Positions 11,446 through 21,915 of a DNA stretch of 64,000 nucleotides are shown here, piece after piece. The stretch covers positions 352,490,207 to 352,554,206 of the forward strand of contig NC_077227.1 in assembly GCF_027887165.1 (NCBI RefSeq). Reading direction: 5' to 3'. The first letter of the stretch is position 1, and every line of letters starts with the position of its first letter. Under the pieces are notes generated by a model, which was not told the DNA's origin, ran no database searches, and saw only the letters and a program-made list of their open reading frames with translations. The position numbers and the translations under genes are program-made. The stretch is from Monodelphis domestica. Its lineage: Eukaryota > Chordata > Mammalia > Didelphimorphia > Didelphidae.

Positions 11446-11962
11446 CTAAACAAATAGCTTGTTATTGTGAGATCTGTCCATACTTTTCCAAGGAGTTTGT
11501 TCCAAGAATATATAACAACAAAATATGCACATAAACACACACTCCCCTTGTCCCAATGGGCCATGCTTGCTGAGGGCAGATCATGCTTTTTTTGTCCTGT
11601 AATCTCAGTTACTTGAAGCTGAGGCTAAATCCTTCTAAGTCTAGTGTGCTTGGGGCCTAGAATTCCACAAACTGGTTCTTTTTGTGGCCCAACTAAAGTG
11701 AGGGCTGTAGGAAACTTCAGCTCTGGGGAAGAGGACATTTTAGTCAAAGAGCAAGCCATTTAGTCCTCTGGGTGTGCCTTGCCAAGAATTCTATATGGGC
11801 TTTTAGCAGGGATGGGGCTCAGTCCTTACCCATAGGGAAGAGAGCCCAAGGAGAGAAAAGGTTCTACAATGATGGAAAGGATGGCTCTTAAGACCTTACT
11901 GATCCTCTTTATTTAGGATCTGTTTTCTATTGAATGGTGTGTGTGTGATCTCCAAACTTTTG

Positions 11963-11967
<5 letters not shown>

Positions 11968-12025
<58 letters not shown>
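11968..12025. repeat. (AT)n microsatellite
   Basis: About 29 uninterrupted TA units. Confidence 0.97.
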
Positions 12026-12029
<4 letters not shown>

Positions 12030-12479
12030 AATAAAATATATGCATCTGTATGTAGGCATGTGGTTGTAGCTGTGTTTTCTTATGTCTTTGAGTGTTTTTT
12101 TTTGTATTTATGTGTGCATGTATTTAAGACCCCTCCAAAGTGAAACAAAATCTGTTCATCTTAGACCCCAATTCCTTCCTCTATTCTATTCTCCAATTCA
12201 ACAGTCTGCACTGAGAAAGGTATTTCCCCTCTAATAGCCAGGCTCCTTATTCATCTCCTGTCACCCATGTTTATTCTAAACCAGCTCTCCCTAACAAGTG
12301 GGTACAAGGAACTTGGGGATGAGGATGGGAGAATTGAGGTAGGGAAAGAGAAGGGCCTAGAGGCTACTCAGGAAGAGGGCTGGAGGCTAGCCAGGGGAGC
12401 AAGCCACATAGAGCTTTGGGATGTTCTGGAAAAGAAGGGAGAGGCCCTCACAAACTGTTCCCAACTCTCCCTACCCTAG

Positions 12480-13060
12480 GAGGTCTGCCTCACACCTCCC
12501 CTAGCCCAAGAGACCCTGAAAAAAGGTTACCATGGCAACATACATTCCTCTGAGCCTGAGTCATGGCAGAGGAGAGATTTTTCAGTGGGTGGAAAAAGTT
12601 TCAAAAGTAGATTCCCTCACCCTTTGGTGGCCTCCCCCCACAACCACACACAACTCCCCCTCCCTCTACCCCCAACCTCCCTGACTCTGTCGATGTGGCA
12701 GACAATGGCGGGAGTTAACTCTTTCCACCATGACCCTTTCCACCATGAGCGTTTACTTCCATTCCAAACTCCTTGGCCCTCTAGTGGTCTCTCCCTTCTT
12801 CCCTCCCTTGGGGAAAGGAACAATTGGCATGGCCTTTACTCAGTTCCTTCCTCCCAATACTGAGAGAAAAACCAGTTCCAGAATCTGGCATCATTCCATC
12901 CAAGGCCACCAGATGGGAAAAGAGAATCCCTTCCACTGAGTATGCCAGTGCCCTAGGGCAGTGTTTCTGGAAATGAATTTTTCCCTCACCCAAGGCAGTT
13001 TTCTCCTCACTGGCCCTAGCCAGTGAAATCACAGGGTCTGTTTCATCTAGAAATACACAC
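12480..13060. promoter_or_regulatory. Candidate intronic enhancer: RFX X-box, TEAD and AP-1 motifs
   Basis: A repeat-free block in SPARC intron 1, about 2 kb downstream of the promoter. It holds a full palindromic RFX X-box GTTACCATGGCAAC at 12526-12539, a TEAD-type CATTCC at 12543-12548 and an AP-1 site TGAGTCA at 12557-12563, all within 38 bp. Motif matches are seen directly; enhancer activity is inferred. AP-1/TEAD elements would suit a gene active in fibroblasts and other mesenchymal cells. Confidence 0.45.
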
Positions 13061-13069
13061 AGCATTTTA

Positions 13070-13275
13070 TATTTCTTTATAGTTTACCAAAGGGCTTTCC
13101 TCACGACGATCCAGAGAAGCTGATCCCGCAAAGCTTTGTCTCTTCATCTTCAAGTTTATGGAAACTGAGGCTCAGAGTAGGGAATTGACTTACCCAGGGT
13201 CTCACAGCATCAGAGCCAAGACTGGGGGCTCCCTGGCCAATGATTACATTGCCTCTCCTCTGCCCAAGCCCACCA
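13070..13275 (-). repeat. CORE-SINE (MIR-like)
   Basis: TATAGTTTACCAAAGGGCTT, GGAAACTGAGGCTCAGAGTA and ACCCAGGGTCTCACAGCATC in antisense order. Confidence 0.65.
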
Positions 13276-13279
13276 TTTT

Positions 13280-13700
13280 GTCCCCAGTTCCCTCCTGGAA
13301 GAAACTGTAGTTAGGAGGGGGCAGGGTGATGTCGTGGGGCTCTCTTCTGGGAAGACCTATTCTGAGAAACAACCCAGTTCAGGGCCAGCCCTTAGAATAA
13401 CTAAGTGGACATTAGAGTCAAGGTAACCAAGTCTGTCCTTGGCAACTTCCTGCGGAGCCCCTAGACACTGGACTCCCCTCCCCCTCCTCATTCTGCACAC
13501 TCCTCTCCAGCTGAAAAGCTCTTTGAGGCCTTGGGGTTAGTGATTTAATGTATTACCTGGGGTGGGGGTGGGGGAGAAGGGGAGCAACTGCATTAGCAAG
13601 GAAGGGAAAACCTGGCGGGTGGCCAATATTTAACCCAGAGGAATCGATTTAATAGCAGGGCTTCAGACAGAGATGCAGGAGCCCAGGGAGCTACATATGC
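13280..13700. other. SPARC intron 1, promoter-proximal, no repeat recognised
   Basis: GC-richer unique sequence with a CCAAT motif (GGCCAATATTTAAC near 13621). Possible regulatory DNA only. Confidence 0.3.
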
Positions 13701-13703
13701 ATC

Positions 13704-13729
13704 TATACATACATACATACATACATAGA
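13704..13729. repeat. (ACAT)n microsatellite
   Basis: About five to six ATAC units between CTAT and GATT. Confidence 0.9.
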
Positions 13730-13869
13730 TTAATGCATGTGTTTGGGGGGTAGAGCCCTTCCAGTCACCCTCCGGTTACATTTCTTTATTTGCCACCCCA
13801 CCTTTTTCTGGATCTGAACTAACAGCAGCAGCGGGCCCCCACCCCCAACTTCTCTCTTTTGGAACAGGC

Positions 13870-14560
13870 AGCAGCAGCAATTGAAAGCATCAGCTCGGAA
13901 GCGTCCGCGCATTAGCCGAGCTCGGTCTCAATTCACAACAAAAGGTGGAGTGTGTGGTACCTAGCTCATCACTCGCTCGTTTCGGGCAAGTCCCTTCTTC
14001 CTCTCCGAATCTCAAGTTTTCTCACCCATAGCTAATATCTGGGATCCCTCAAAAGTCTAGTCGGGCTCGCTCTGCACTCGGATTGTGCAATTTCTAGAGA
14101 AGGGGCAAAGGAGAGTCAAACCGAGGAAGCCCCGAGGTGCAAGGCTGGAGGACTGGACCTTCGGACGCCCCCACCGCCACTCCCAGCTCCCAACTTTAAA
14201 AAAGGAAACCGGGGGGGGGGGGGGGCGGGAATAGGAGGGTAGGACTTTGGGCATGGATCTCAGTCGGCTGAAATTCACCCGGCAGTTTTCCTTTCCCCCA
14301 AAGTCTCTGGAAGAGACTGGTGTAAGGTGCAGAAGGTGCGTGATGGCCCCGGTCTTCCCAGAAAGTGAAGGGCGCATGGTCCCAGCCGGAGGAGGAGAGT
14401 AAACTGGAAGGCTAATACCCTACGTAGGGAGCCTAAATTCAGCAATGAGAAGTTCCCATATATCAAGGAAGAAATTGGGGTAAGGGGGATATTTCCCGGG
14501 GCCATACCTCAGTGACTGGGTGGCAAAACGGTGCAATCAGCAGAGAGCTTCGGCCAGTCT
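13870..14560. promoter_or_regulatory. CpG-enriched segment around the SPARC 5' end
   Basis: CpG dinucleotides are far more frequent here (for example GAAGCGTCCGCGCATTAGCC and CACTCGCTCGTTTCGGG) than in the surrounding AT-rich, CpG-poor DNA. It covers the start of SPARC intron 1 and part of exon 1. It is weak as a CpG island, and a computed observed/expected ratio would decide. It includes a run of 15 G at 14211-14225. Confidence 0.5.
14211..14225 (+). repeat. Poly-G run of 15
   Basis: Fifteen G directly before CGGGAATAGG, within the CpG-enriched part of SPARC intron 1. Confidence 0.95.
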
Positions 14561-14660
14561 GAAGCTTTGGAGAAATCTGGAGGGTTTAGAAGAGAGCAAC
14601 AGGAAACCACTTGCAGCGCAGGGCTGGGTCTCTCTTACTCCCTCCTCCTCTCTGCTCCCC
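14508..14660 (-). other. SPARC: SPARC non-coding exon 1 (5' UTR), upstream end approximate
   Basis: Reading the minus strand, a stretch containing ACCCAGCCC, GTGGTTTCCTGTTGC, TCTAAACCC and CTTCAGACTG, in that order, ends in CAGTCACTGAG|GTATGG. This agrees in order and spacing with my recollection of the human SPARC first exon, which ends in CACTGAG before an intron and joins GGTTCCCAGCACCATG. The donor at 14507/14508 is well placed and joins the acceptor at 3270/3271, giving an intron 1 of about 11.2 kb. The 3' end is well supported. The transcription start is not visible directly and is placed by analogy within roughly 14640-14690. Confidence 0.85.
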
Positions 14661-14770
14661 TCCCCCCTCCCCAAATCTGTCTCTGCCTCTCAATTCTCTT
14701 TCTCTCTCAGCGGTGGGCTGTCCTAACTAGTCTCCCCCAACTCCGCCCCCTCTCCCTCCCTCCCAGATCT
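14628..14770 (-). promoter_or_regulatory. SPARC: SPARC core promoter, GGA-rich and TATA-less
   Basis: The plus strand is strongly pyrimidine-rich, so the SPARC sense strand is a run of GGA/GGAGG/GGGGAG units with one GGGGCGGAG (GC-box-like, about 14742-14750). I see no TATA box at a proper distance. SPARC promoters in other mammals are known to be TATA-less with purine-rich GGA boxes, so this fits. Activity and exact start are inferred. Confidence 0.65.
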
Positions 14771-15034
14771 ATTCTGAGCCTGCTGGACTTAAGCAAAGTT
14801 AAGACAAAATGAAGGTTCTACTGATGGGAATTGGGGGGGCTCGGGGTGGGGTATGGCTTTTGGAGGCAATTTCTACAGGCCAAGTAGACCACTGTTTATA
14901 TGCGGTGGTATTATCAAGGAGGACCCCGGTTGCATCGCCTGTATCCCTTCAAGATAGGCAGGCCCTCTCCCTAGAAATTATAATAACTTCATTCAAGTCT
15001 TTAGGAGTCCCCTCTTAAATTGCAAATATACCTG

Positions 15035-15215
15035 GGAAGAACCCCGGGCCAGGACGCTAGCTGTCCTGGGTCGGACACTAACTTGCTATGTGACATTGGT
15101 CGAGTGGCTTCTCTTTTCTGGGCCTCAGGTTATTTAACTGGGTAATGGGGGGAGGGGGGGGTGGATGAGATGATCTCTAAGGTCCTCTCCACAGCTCTGA
15201 CAGTCTATGATTCAG
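15035..15215 (+). repeat. CORE-SINE (MIR-like)
   Basis: GGTCGGACACTAACTTGCTA, GGGCCTCAGGTTATTTAACT and the ending ATCTCTAAGGTCCTCTCC. Confidence 0.7.
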
Positions 15216-15675
15216 GTATTGTCTGGGGTCAGGGATAGGGCTCTGGCTGTGGCTTAGGTTAAAGGTTCATTCTGAGATTGGAGTCAGGACTCAGTCTATT
15301 CCCCGGGTTTAATGTCTTTCTATGAGTAGGATTAGGGGTCCACATGTGGCAGAGGGGTTCCCCACCTGAATGCCTTCTGGGAAGATATCATTTTCACTCT
15401 TTCTCACTCTTGACTTATGCAATCAGTTACAACTCTTGTGGTTTCTACAAACATTTCTCTTACATCTTTTCTCTTCTCTCTTCTCACACAGCCACCTATT
15501 GAAGATCCTTGTCATGTCAACTGGACTATTACAATAACCTGATTGGTCTCCTTGTCTCAAGTCTCTCCGATATCCAATCCATCCTCAACACGGCTATGAT
15601 TTTCGTAAAGCATATTTGACCATATTACTGCCCTGTTCAATAAACTCCAATAGCTCCTATTACCTTTGGGATTGT

Positions 15676-15850
15676 TTAAAACCCTTACCATCTGTCTTGG
15701 AATCAATAGGAAGTATTGGTTCCAAAGCAGAGGAGTGGTTAGAGCTAGGCACTGGGGGGTTAAGAGACTTGCCCAGGATCACACAACTAGGAAGTATCTG
15801 AGGCCAGATTTCTACCTATGTCTCTATCCACTGAGCCACGGAACTGCCCC
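15676..15850 (-). repeat. SINE1-type SINE
   Basis: AAAACCCTTACCATCTGTC at the tail side, GACTTGCCCAGGATCACAC, and CTATCCACTGAGCCACGG at the head side. Inserted in L2. Confidence 0.85.
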
Positions 15851-15885
15851 AAAACAGAGGAATTTTCATTTAAACTTAAAACTAG

Positions 15886-16082
15886 GGGCATCTAGATGGC
15901 TCAGTGCATAAAGAGTCAGGCCTGGAGACCAGAGGTCCTGAGTTCAAATTTGGCCTCATATACTTCTTAACTGTATGACCCTGTGCAAGTCCCTTCACCC
16001 CCATTGCCTAGCCTTTATCACTTTTCTGCCTTAGAACTAATTCACAGTGTTGAATCTAAAAGAAGGAAAGGGTTTTGAAAAA
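15886..16082 (+). repeat. SINE1-type SINE
   Basis: Head GGGGCATCTAGATGGCTCAG, GAGGTCCTGAGTTCAAATTT, tail GAATCTAAAAGAAGGAAAGG. Lies head-to-head with the copy at 15676-15850. Confidence 0.85.
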
Positions 16083-16599
16083 GAAAAGGAAAAGAAAATT
16101 CTTCTGGTTTCTAAAACCTTTCAGAACTTGATTCCAATATAAATTTATAAGCTTATTATGTATTACTATCTCAATGCTTTTGAACTGGCTGTCCTTCCCC
16201 TCCCCACCAACCTGAAATTTATTCCTTCTCCTCTGCCCCTTAGACGCCTAACTTTATTCAAAGCTCAGTGTAGACATTACCTTCTATAGAAGGTCTTTCC
16301 TCATCCCCTCAGCTTTGTACCCTCTCCCCAAAGTTATTTTGTATTTACACATTTATTTTAAATATGCTTAAACAAGGGGAATTTGTGTGGATGTTGTCTC
16401 CTCCCTAAGGTAAGCCCCTTGAGGGCAGGGAAAGATACTTTTCTGTCTTTATGTCCCTAGCACTTAGCATAGTACCTGGCACCAGTAAGGAGGTGCTTGA
16501 TAAGTATTTGTTGATTGATTCTGGGAAGCATTCGATTTGAGTGGTATAGTGCAGTAGGATAGCTCTCTAAACAGCAAAATGAGTACTTCCTGCCTTTCA

Positions 16600-17015
16600 T
16601 TCTAGAACATGGACTATCAGACTTGGAAAGGCTCTTAGAATATATAACATATGTGCCAGCCCTGGAAGGACTGAAAATGTTACCTAGTCCAAGCTCCTTA
16701 CTAATGTGGGAATAGCTTCTGTATCGTTGCTTACAATATTCATAGAGCCTGTCTGATCACTTGCAGAGATGGAAGAGTCCTCTATGTCTCAGGGACATCT
16801 CTTCCACTGGTGGACGGTTCTGTTCAGAGGTTCCTTAAAGTACAATAATCTGGGTTCTAATCTTGGCTCTATAAGGACTAGAACTGCCACTACTAAAGTG
16901 TGTAACCTTAGCTGGTCATTCAGACTCAGTTTCCTTGTCTATCCAATAAGGGGACTCAATTACTTGATCTCTAAGGTCCCTCCTAGCTCTGATCTTGAGT
17001 CTCTCTGTGGGTCAG
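16600..17015 (+). repeat. CR1/L3- and MIR-like ancient repeats
   Basis: 16610-16825 has diverged GAAAGGCTCTTAGAATATAT, TTACCTAGTCCAAGCTCC motifs; 16830-17010 is a MIR-like SINE with GGGTTCTAATCTTGGCTCTA and TCTCTAAGGTCCCTCCTAGC. Confidence 0.5.
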
Positions 17016-17379
17016 AGGTGTGTCTTCCTTGGGATATCCTCATCTGCCTAAAACAAATATACTGACTGTGCTTTTACAGTTACTCCCTGAGACCAGGGCT
17101 CCGGGGTAGTGAGAGGAGAGAGGAGGCAGGGAGTGGGAGCCGAGGCACAGGGGACCAGAGAGGGTCTGGGTATTCTCAAATTACCCAGCCCTTCCCATAA
17201 TGCAGCATATTTATCCCTGCCAGCATTCACAAACATCTCATTGTTCTTGGGGTCACTTTATTCGTTGCTCTTAAAGGGGCAGGCGGCCAACACCGAACTG
17301 TGAAGCAGGTGAAGTTTGACTTTGGCCCCTTTCTTCAGAGTCGTAGTTCACTTTTCTGTAGTGTTCCATGGTTCAAAAA

Positions 17380-17548
17380 CACTTTGCTTCTATTATCTTT
17401 TCTTATCCCTCAGTAGAACCCTTGGAAGTGGGCAGGACAGGGATTATTGTCCTTATGCTAAAGAGGAAGAGACTGAAGCCAGAGAGATGGAGTTCTTTGT
17501 TTTAAGGTCACAGCTAGCAAGACTTGGAATCCAAGTATGATGCTATTA
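17380..17548 (-). repeat. CORE-SINE (MIR-like)
   Basis: ATTATTGTCCTTATGCTAAA, GAGGAAGAGACTGAAGCCAG and AAGGTCACAGCTAGCAAGAC. Confidence 0.6.
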
Positions 17549-17689
17549 AAAAAAACAACACCTTATAGGAGAATAACTCACTGTTTCACCTCCTCTACAA
17601 CAACACCTTCACCCTCAAAGCCTCAGGAGTTCTCCATCACCCACTGGGGACAAGTCTCTTATGTCCTGCTTCCAAAGAATCTTCTGTCT

Positions 17690-17836
17690 TCCCTGTACTT
17701 GATCTCTTATATTTGATATTGCCCTCAATTAAAGTATACGCTTCTTGAGAGCAGTCTGTCTTGCTTTTTCCTATTTGTATTCCCAGTGTTTGGCTCATTG
17801 GAAGAGTTTAATAAATGGTTTTTCATTCATTCATGC
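17690..17836 (+). repeat. L2 LINE 3' end
   Basis: TAAAGTATACGCTTCTTGAG, AGCAGTCTGTCTTGCTTTTT and TTTAATAAATGGTTTTTCAT followed by CATTCATTCATG. Confidence 0.7.
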
Positions 17837-17899
17837 ATAGCAAGCCCCTTGATTCAGCCAAGTGAAGTACAGGCCAAAGCTAGCCCCCTAGTATGTTTG

Positions 17900-18215
17900 G
17901 GCCTTAGCTGGAGATGAATCTCTAGTCCCTGACTCAATACTATCATTGTGATCTTCTCTTCCTTGGGTCTCAGTTTCCTCATTTTTAAGAAAGAAATAAT
18001 TATCCCTGAGCTCCTTGGGCTACTGTGAAGATCAAATGAATGTAGTAGAAAGGGTATCCTGTCTGAGTGTCTGGAGGCAGGGATGTCCTTCTGGCTTTTT
18101 AATGGGGTGAGCTGTATAACCCCAAAGCAAAGTCACTGTTTCTAGTCTGTGGATTTTACTTTTCCTGCCCTCTAAGGCCCCTTCTAGCTCTGACAGTCTA
18201 TGATTTTAGGCTCTA
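17900..18215 (+). repeat. Two CORE-SINE copies in tandem
   Basis: The first (about 17900-18045) has GGGTCTCAGTTTCCTCATTT and GATCAAATGAATG; the second (about 18045-18215) ends with CTCTAAGGCCCCTTCTAGCT and CTGACAGTCTATGATTTTAG. Confidence 0.6.
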
Positions 18216-18219
18216 AACC

Positions 18220-18950
18220 CAGAGCTTTAGATGCCTCCTAGAACATTTTCCTCTAGCAGACCTCCCTCATTTTGGCCGAGGTTGAACAAACTCTGGAGGG
18301 GATTGGCTTTGACTCCTCCTGCAGCCCCCTAAGACTGAATTATTGCAGCTGTTGGTCCTCATCCTGTGAACAGACACCAATTTTTTTCCCCTGAAACTCC
18401 ACACATCTGGAAATTTTTTTTTTTAACGGAAGGGGAGTTGTGGAGACGGAGAAACTTAAAACCCAGCCCTGACAACGTGGCAGCTCTTATATGTTCCCTG
18501 ATGTGGCCTGAAAGCCAGACATCTTTCCAGAGCACAGCAGCTGGGAGGGGGGCGTTATTGCCACTGCCACTACCACCATCAACGTGGCAGCCTCCACTGG
18601 TGACTCAGCAAGCAAGCACAGCCCAGAAGGAAGTTAGCAGCATTTGGAGGGTCCTCTCCTTAGTTCTGGGGCCCTACTGGTAGATGAACTACCCTCCCTG
18701 ATTGGCCCTGTGGAGTGAGACAGACCAGATTTTCCTTTCCCTCTTTGTCTCTTTCCCTCCCCCATTTTCCTGCTGGAGAAAGAAAACAGGCCTGTCTGAA
18801 TCAGGGCTGGCCCCTTGCAAGACTAAGCAGGGAGGAAGGATTCTCTTTGGTGCCCTCAAACTCCCATTTCAGGCTCTCCCTGGCATCCCTTTCTCTCTGA
18901 GACAGATTCTCTGTTCACAGAATGTAGGATATTGAAACTAGAAGAAAGCT
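18220..18950. promoter_or_regulatory. Repeat-free block upstream of SPARC with a MARE/ARE-like site
   Basis: This interval, about 3.6-4.3 kb upstream of SPARC exon 1, shows no recognisable repeat. It contains TGACTCAGCA (18601-18610), a match to the antioxidant-response/NF-E2 consensus, and two copies of AACGTGGCAG about 107 bp apart (near 18474 and 18581). Possible distal regulatory DNA; nothing coding is seen. Confidence 0.3.
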
Positions 18951-18952
18951 CA

Positions 18953-19436
18953 GAACATTAGATGTGGAACAACTCAAGGAACCTAGGAGAAAAACCACTA
19001 TCCACATCCAGAGGAAACACAGTGGGAGTAAAAACACCAAAGAAAAACAACTGCTTGAATACATGGGTCGAAGGGATATGGCTGGGGATGTAGACTCTAA
19101 ATGAACATCCTAGTGTAAACAACGACATGGAAATGGGTTCTGATCAAGGACACAAGTAATACCCAATGAAATTGCGTGTTGGCAGTGGGAAGAGTGGGTG
19201 GAGGGGAAGGAGGAAATAATGTGATTATTGTAACCAAGGAATAATGTTCTAAATTGACTAAATAAACTCATTCAAATGGAAAAAAATTTTTTTAAAGTTC
19301 ATGTTTTAGGCAAGGAATAGTAGTAGGTAAGGAGACATACTGTAGACATACAAATAAAGAAAATGTAAGAAGAAAAAATCAGCAAATACAAATAAAATAT
19401 CAAGAAGGTTTTAAAAAAAGAACATTAGACGTGGAA
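18953..19436 (+). mobile_element. 5'-truncated L1 3' end with 17-bp target duplication and extra 3' segment
   Basis: The direct repeat GAACATTAGAYGTGGAA flanks the insert at 18953-18969 and 19420-19436 with one mismatch. Inside are about 320 bp of L1 3' UTR (ACTATCCACATCCAGAGGAA, GACATGGAAATGGGTTC, GAATAATGTTCTAAATTGAC), an A-rich stop near 19290, then about 125 bp of non-L1-like sequence ending in AATAAAATATCAAG and a short A-run. The target is a MIR-like repeat whose halves lie at about 18915-18952 and 19437-19560. Confidence 0.75.
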
Positions 19437-19627
19437 GTGGTCTTAGCTCATGAGATGCTTGTGAAAAGGACTTTGAAGATGATTTCATCTGTCTCATTTA
19501 AAAGAAAAGGAAATTTAGTCTCAGAAAGAAGTGGCACACCCATAGTCAGCCACTATTAAACTGCAACTATCCAGTGAGGGGGTAGCAATGGAAAGAGGAA
19601 GATAGAAAAATTCCTCTTCTTTCTTTC

Positions 19628-19806
19628 TTTTTTTTTAAACTCTTACCTTCTGGTTCTAAGGCAGAAGAGTGGTATGGGCTAGGCAATGGGGGTCAAGTGA
19701 CTTGCCCAGAGTCATATAGCTAGGAAGTGTCTGAGATCACATTTGAACCCAGGACCTCCCATTTTCAGGCCCAGCGCTCTGTCCACTGGGACATCTAGCT
19801 GCCTCC
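19628..19806 (-). repeat. SINE1-type SINE
   Basis: Tail side AACTCTTACCTTCTGGTTC, GTGACTTGCCCAGAGTCATA, head side CACTGGGACATCTAGCTGCC. Confidence 0.88.
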
Positions 19807-19852
19807 AATACTAACTTTTGGTTCTAAAACAAAGTAAGGGTGTAAAAAACAA
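19807..19852 (+). repeat. Isolated SINE1 tail fragment
   Basis: CAATACTAACTTTTGGTTCT, then AAAACAAAGTAAGGGTGT and an A-rich end resemble a plus-oriented SINE1 tail directly abutting the minus copy. Confidence 0.5.
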
Positions 19853-20044
19853 CAAAATAAAATGGACCATGAACAGAATGATATTCATGAGCAGGATGAA
19901 GGGATGTTGTTAGTAAGGAAGTCCTCACATGGTCTGACAACTATCTGCATTTCTTAACTTGGGAATCACATCGGAGTTCATAATATGATGACATCAATTG
20001 TCATTGACATCTACCAACTAAGGTTTTGAACTTGATCCTTCTGT

Positions 20045-20195
20045 CTCTTAGCACTGTGTGATGACTTGCAGCCAAAGTCCTGGGACTGAATTCTTTCTCT
20101 GCCTTTCATTAGCTTCCTGACCACAGACAAGTCTTTTCATCTTGATAAGCCTGACTCTTCATTTGCAGTTTATTGGGAGGAAAATACTATGTTAA
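20045..20195 (+). repeat. CORE-SINE, diverged
   Basis: GTCCTGGGACTGAATTCTTT, CTTCCTGACCACAGACAAGT and GACTCTTCATTTGCAGT. Confidence 0.5.
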
Positions 20196-20213
20196 TTGCT
20201 ATAAAGAAATTAT

Positions 20214-20233
20214 TGTTATTATTATTATTATTA
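20214..20233. repeat. (ATT)n microsatellite
   Basis: About six ATT units. Confidence 0.85.
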
Positions 20234-20637
20234 GCAACTAAAGTCTTACTGGAGATTAGGACAGCTAGCTGAAATGGAAGCCAGTGTATAAAATGTGTTT
20301 ACAGGCGAGGCACCAGAATCGGGGCCCTGAAAGGGGAAAGTGAAGGAGAAGGTGCCAAAAACTGAGCTCTGCTGATTTCACAGCCTTGAGATCCCAGCCC
20401 ACCAGCTGGAATTCATCTGCTTTAGGGCCTATCTGACCCACTGCTGCCCTGACCCACAAGGCAGTAAATCTCCAACTGCCCAGCTGGTGCAGGAGGGACC
20501 TGCTGTGATGACATACTCTTTTCTGGGCTCTGTCACAGGAACAAGCCAGTTAGGAGCATATAGGACTCCTTTTCCCTTCTGTCTTTTCTCCTCCACCATT
20601 TCTTCTTTCCTCTGATCTCCACCCACACAACCCCTTT

Positions 20638-20843
20638 TAAAAAAAAATAAAACAACCTTACCTTCTGCATTAGAATCAATACCGTGTATTGGTTCCAAGA
20701 CAGAAGAGTGGTAAAGGCTAAGCAATGGGGGTTAAGTGACTTGCCCAGGGTCACACAGCTGGGAAGTGTCTGAGGCCACATTTGAACCTAGGACCTCCTG
20801 TTTCTAGGTCTGGCTCTCAATCCACTGAGCTACTCAGCTCCCC
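20638..20843 (-). repeat. SINE1-type SINE, full length
   Basis: Tail side AACCTTACCTTCTGCATTAG, GGGTTAAGTGACTTGCCCAG, head side AATCCACTGAGCTACTCAGC. Confidence 0.92.
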
Positions 20844-20970
20844 TTTTTTCTTTCTTCTGTTCCAGCTTCTCTTTTCCCCACTCTTCCATGTTTCTTTTCT
20901 CCCCTTTCTGTCTTCTCTTCTTTCCCTCTCCTTTTCTTTTCTGTTTATTCTTCTATTACTTTTTTTTATA
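20844..20970. repeat. CT-rich low-complexity stretch
   Basis: TTTTCTTTC/CCTTTCTG-type pyrimidine sequence directly after the SINE; open frames here are compositional. Confidence 0.65.
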
Positions 20971-21539
20971 TTGGATCTCCCTATCCTTCCCAGGCTGGAA
21001 TCACAATGGTCACTCATTCCCTATCCCAGTCTCAATTGGCCTGGGAAGGTTAGTCTGATCCCTTTTATGACCTGGGGTGGTTGGCCCCTCTGTAGGCAGT
21101 CTGGTGGTCCTCTATTCTTGGAGGCTCACCATATTGATGCCAGACTTAGTATGAATACCCCATAGTCTGTTGCCCTTCAGAACTTCTCAGTTTAAGCAAT
21201 CCCACCAGCCCCTGCCTTGCTAGTAATTAGGACCACAAGTCTAGGTCTATCACATTTCTTAAAGCAGCTGTTCCAAACATCCTTAAGCTCCCTACCCAAC
21301 CCCCTTTCTCCCTCCCTCTTAACAGAGAGCCTCACCTGCTTTACTGAGAATATTTAGGCTATAACCTCCCTTTTCTCCTGTACTCTACACTTCAAAACTC
21401 TTCTGTAAATGTTCTTCCCCCCTTCCCCACTCCCTTCTCCCTTTACTCTAGTTTCCAGAAAGAATTGGCCTTTCTCCTAGTCAAGGCAACAACTTTACTT
21501 GTGACCTTGATCTTTCTCTCAGAAATTTTAACTCTTTGA

Positions 21540-21915
21540 CCATTCTCTCTCACTTTCTGTTTTCTTTTTTCTTCTGTTTCTCTCTGTATGCATTTCTCTG
21601 TCTCTCTCTCTCTGTGTCTCTGTCTCTTTGTGTGTGTGTGTGTGTTTCTCTCTCTGTGTTTCTTTCTGTGTGTTTCTGTTTCTTTGTGTTCCTCTCTGTC
21701 TCTAGCTCTCCCTCCCCCCCTCTCTCTCCCCCCTCTGTTTCTCTCTCATGCACACACAAGTCTCTCTTTTCTCTCATCTGTCTTTTTTCTTCTCTCTCAC
21801 ATTTATCTTTCAGCCCTTTCTCTTATTTCTAACCCCTCTCTCTTTTCTCTCTCATCTGTCTTTCTCTCTTATTTGTTTTTCTCTTATCTCATCCTTCTCT
21901 CTCTCTCATATCTAT
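21540..21915 (+). repeat. (CT)n/(GT)n compound low-complexity tract
   Basis: About 375 bp of TCTC, TCTG and a (TG) run at 21628-21646. The long open frames on both strands here are artefacts of the repeat. Confidence 0.9.

Larger units (their letters stand above)
15470..16530 (+). repeat. L2 LINE 3' end, split by two SINEs
   Basis: L2 sequence at 15470-15675 (GACTATTACAATAACCTGAT, TCCAATCCATCCTCAACAC, TAAACTCCAATAGCTCC), a short piece between the SINEs, and 16082-16530 with CCCTTGAGGGCAGGGAAAGA, CCTAGCACTTAGCATAGTAC and GATAAGTATTTGTTGATTGA as the 3' terminus. Confidence 0.75.
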
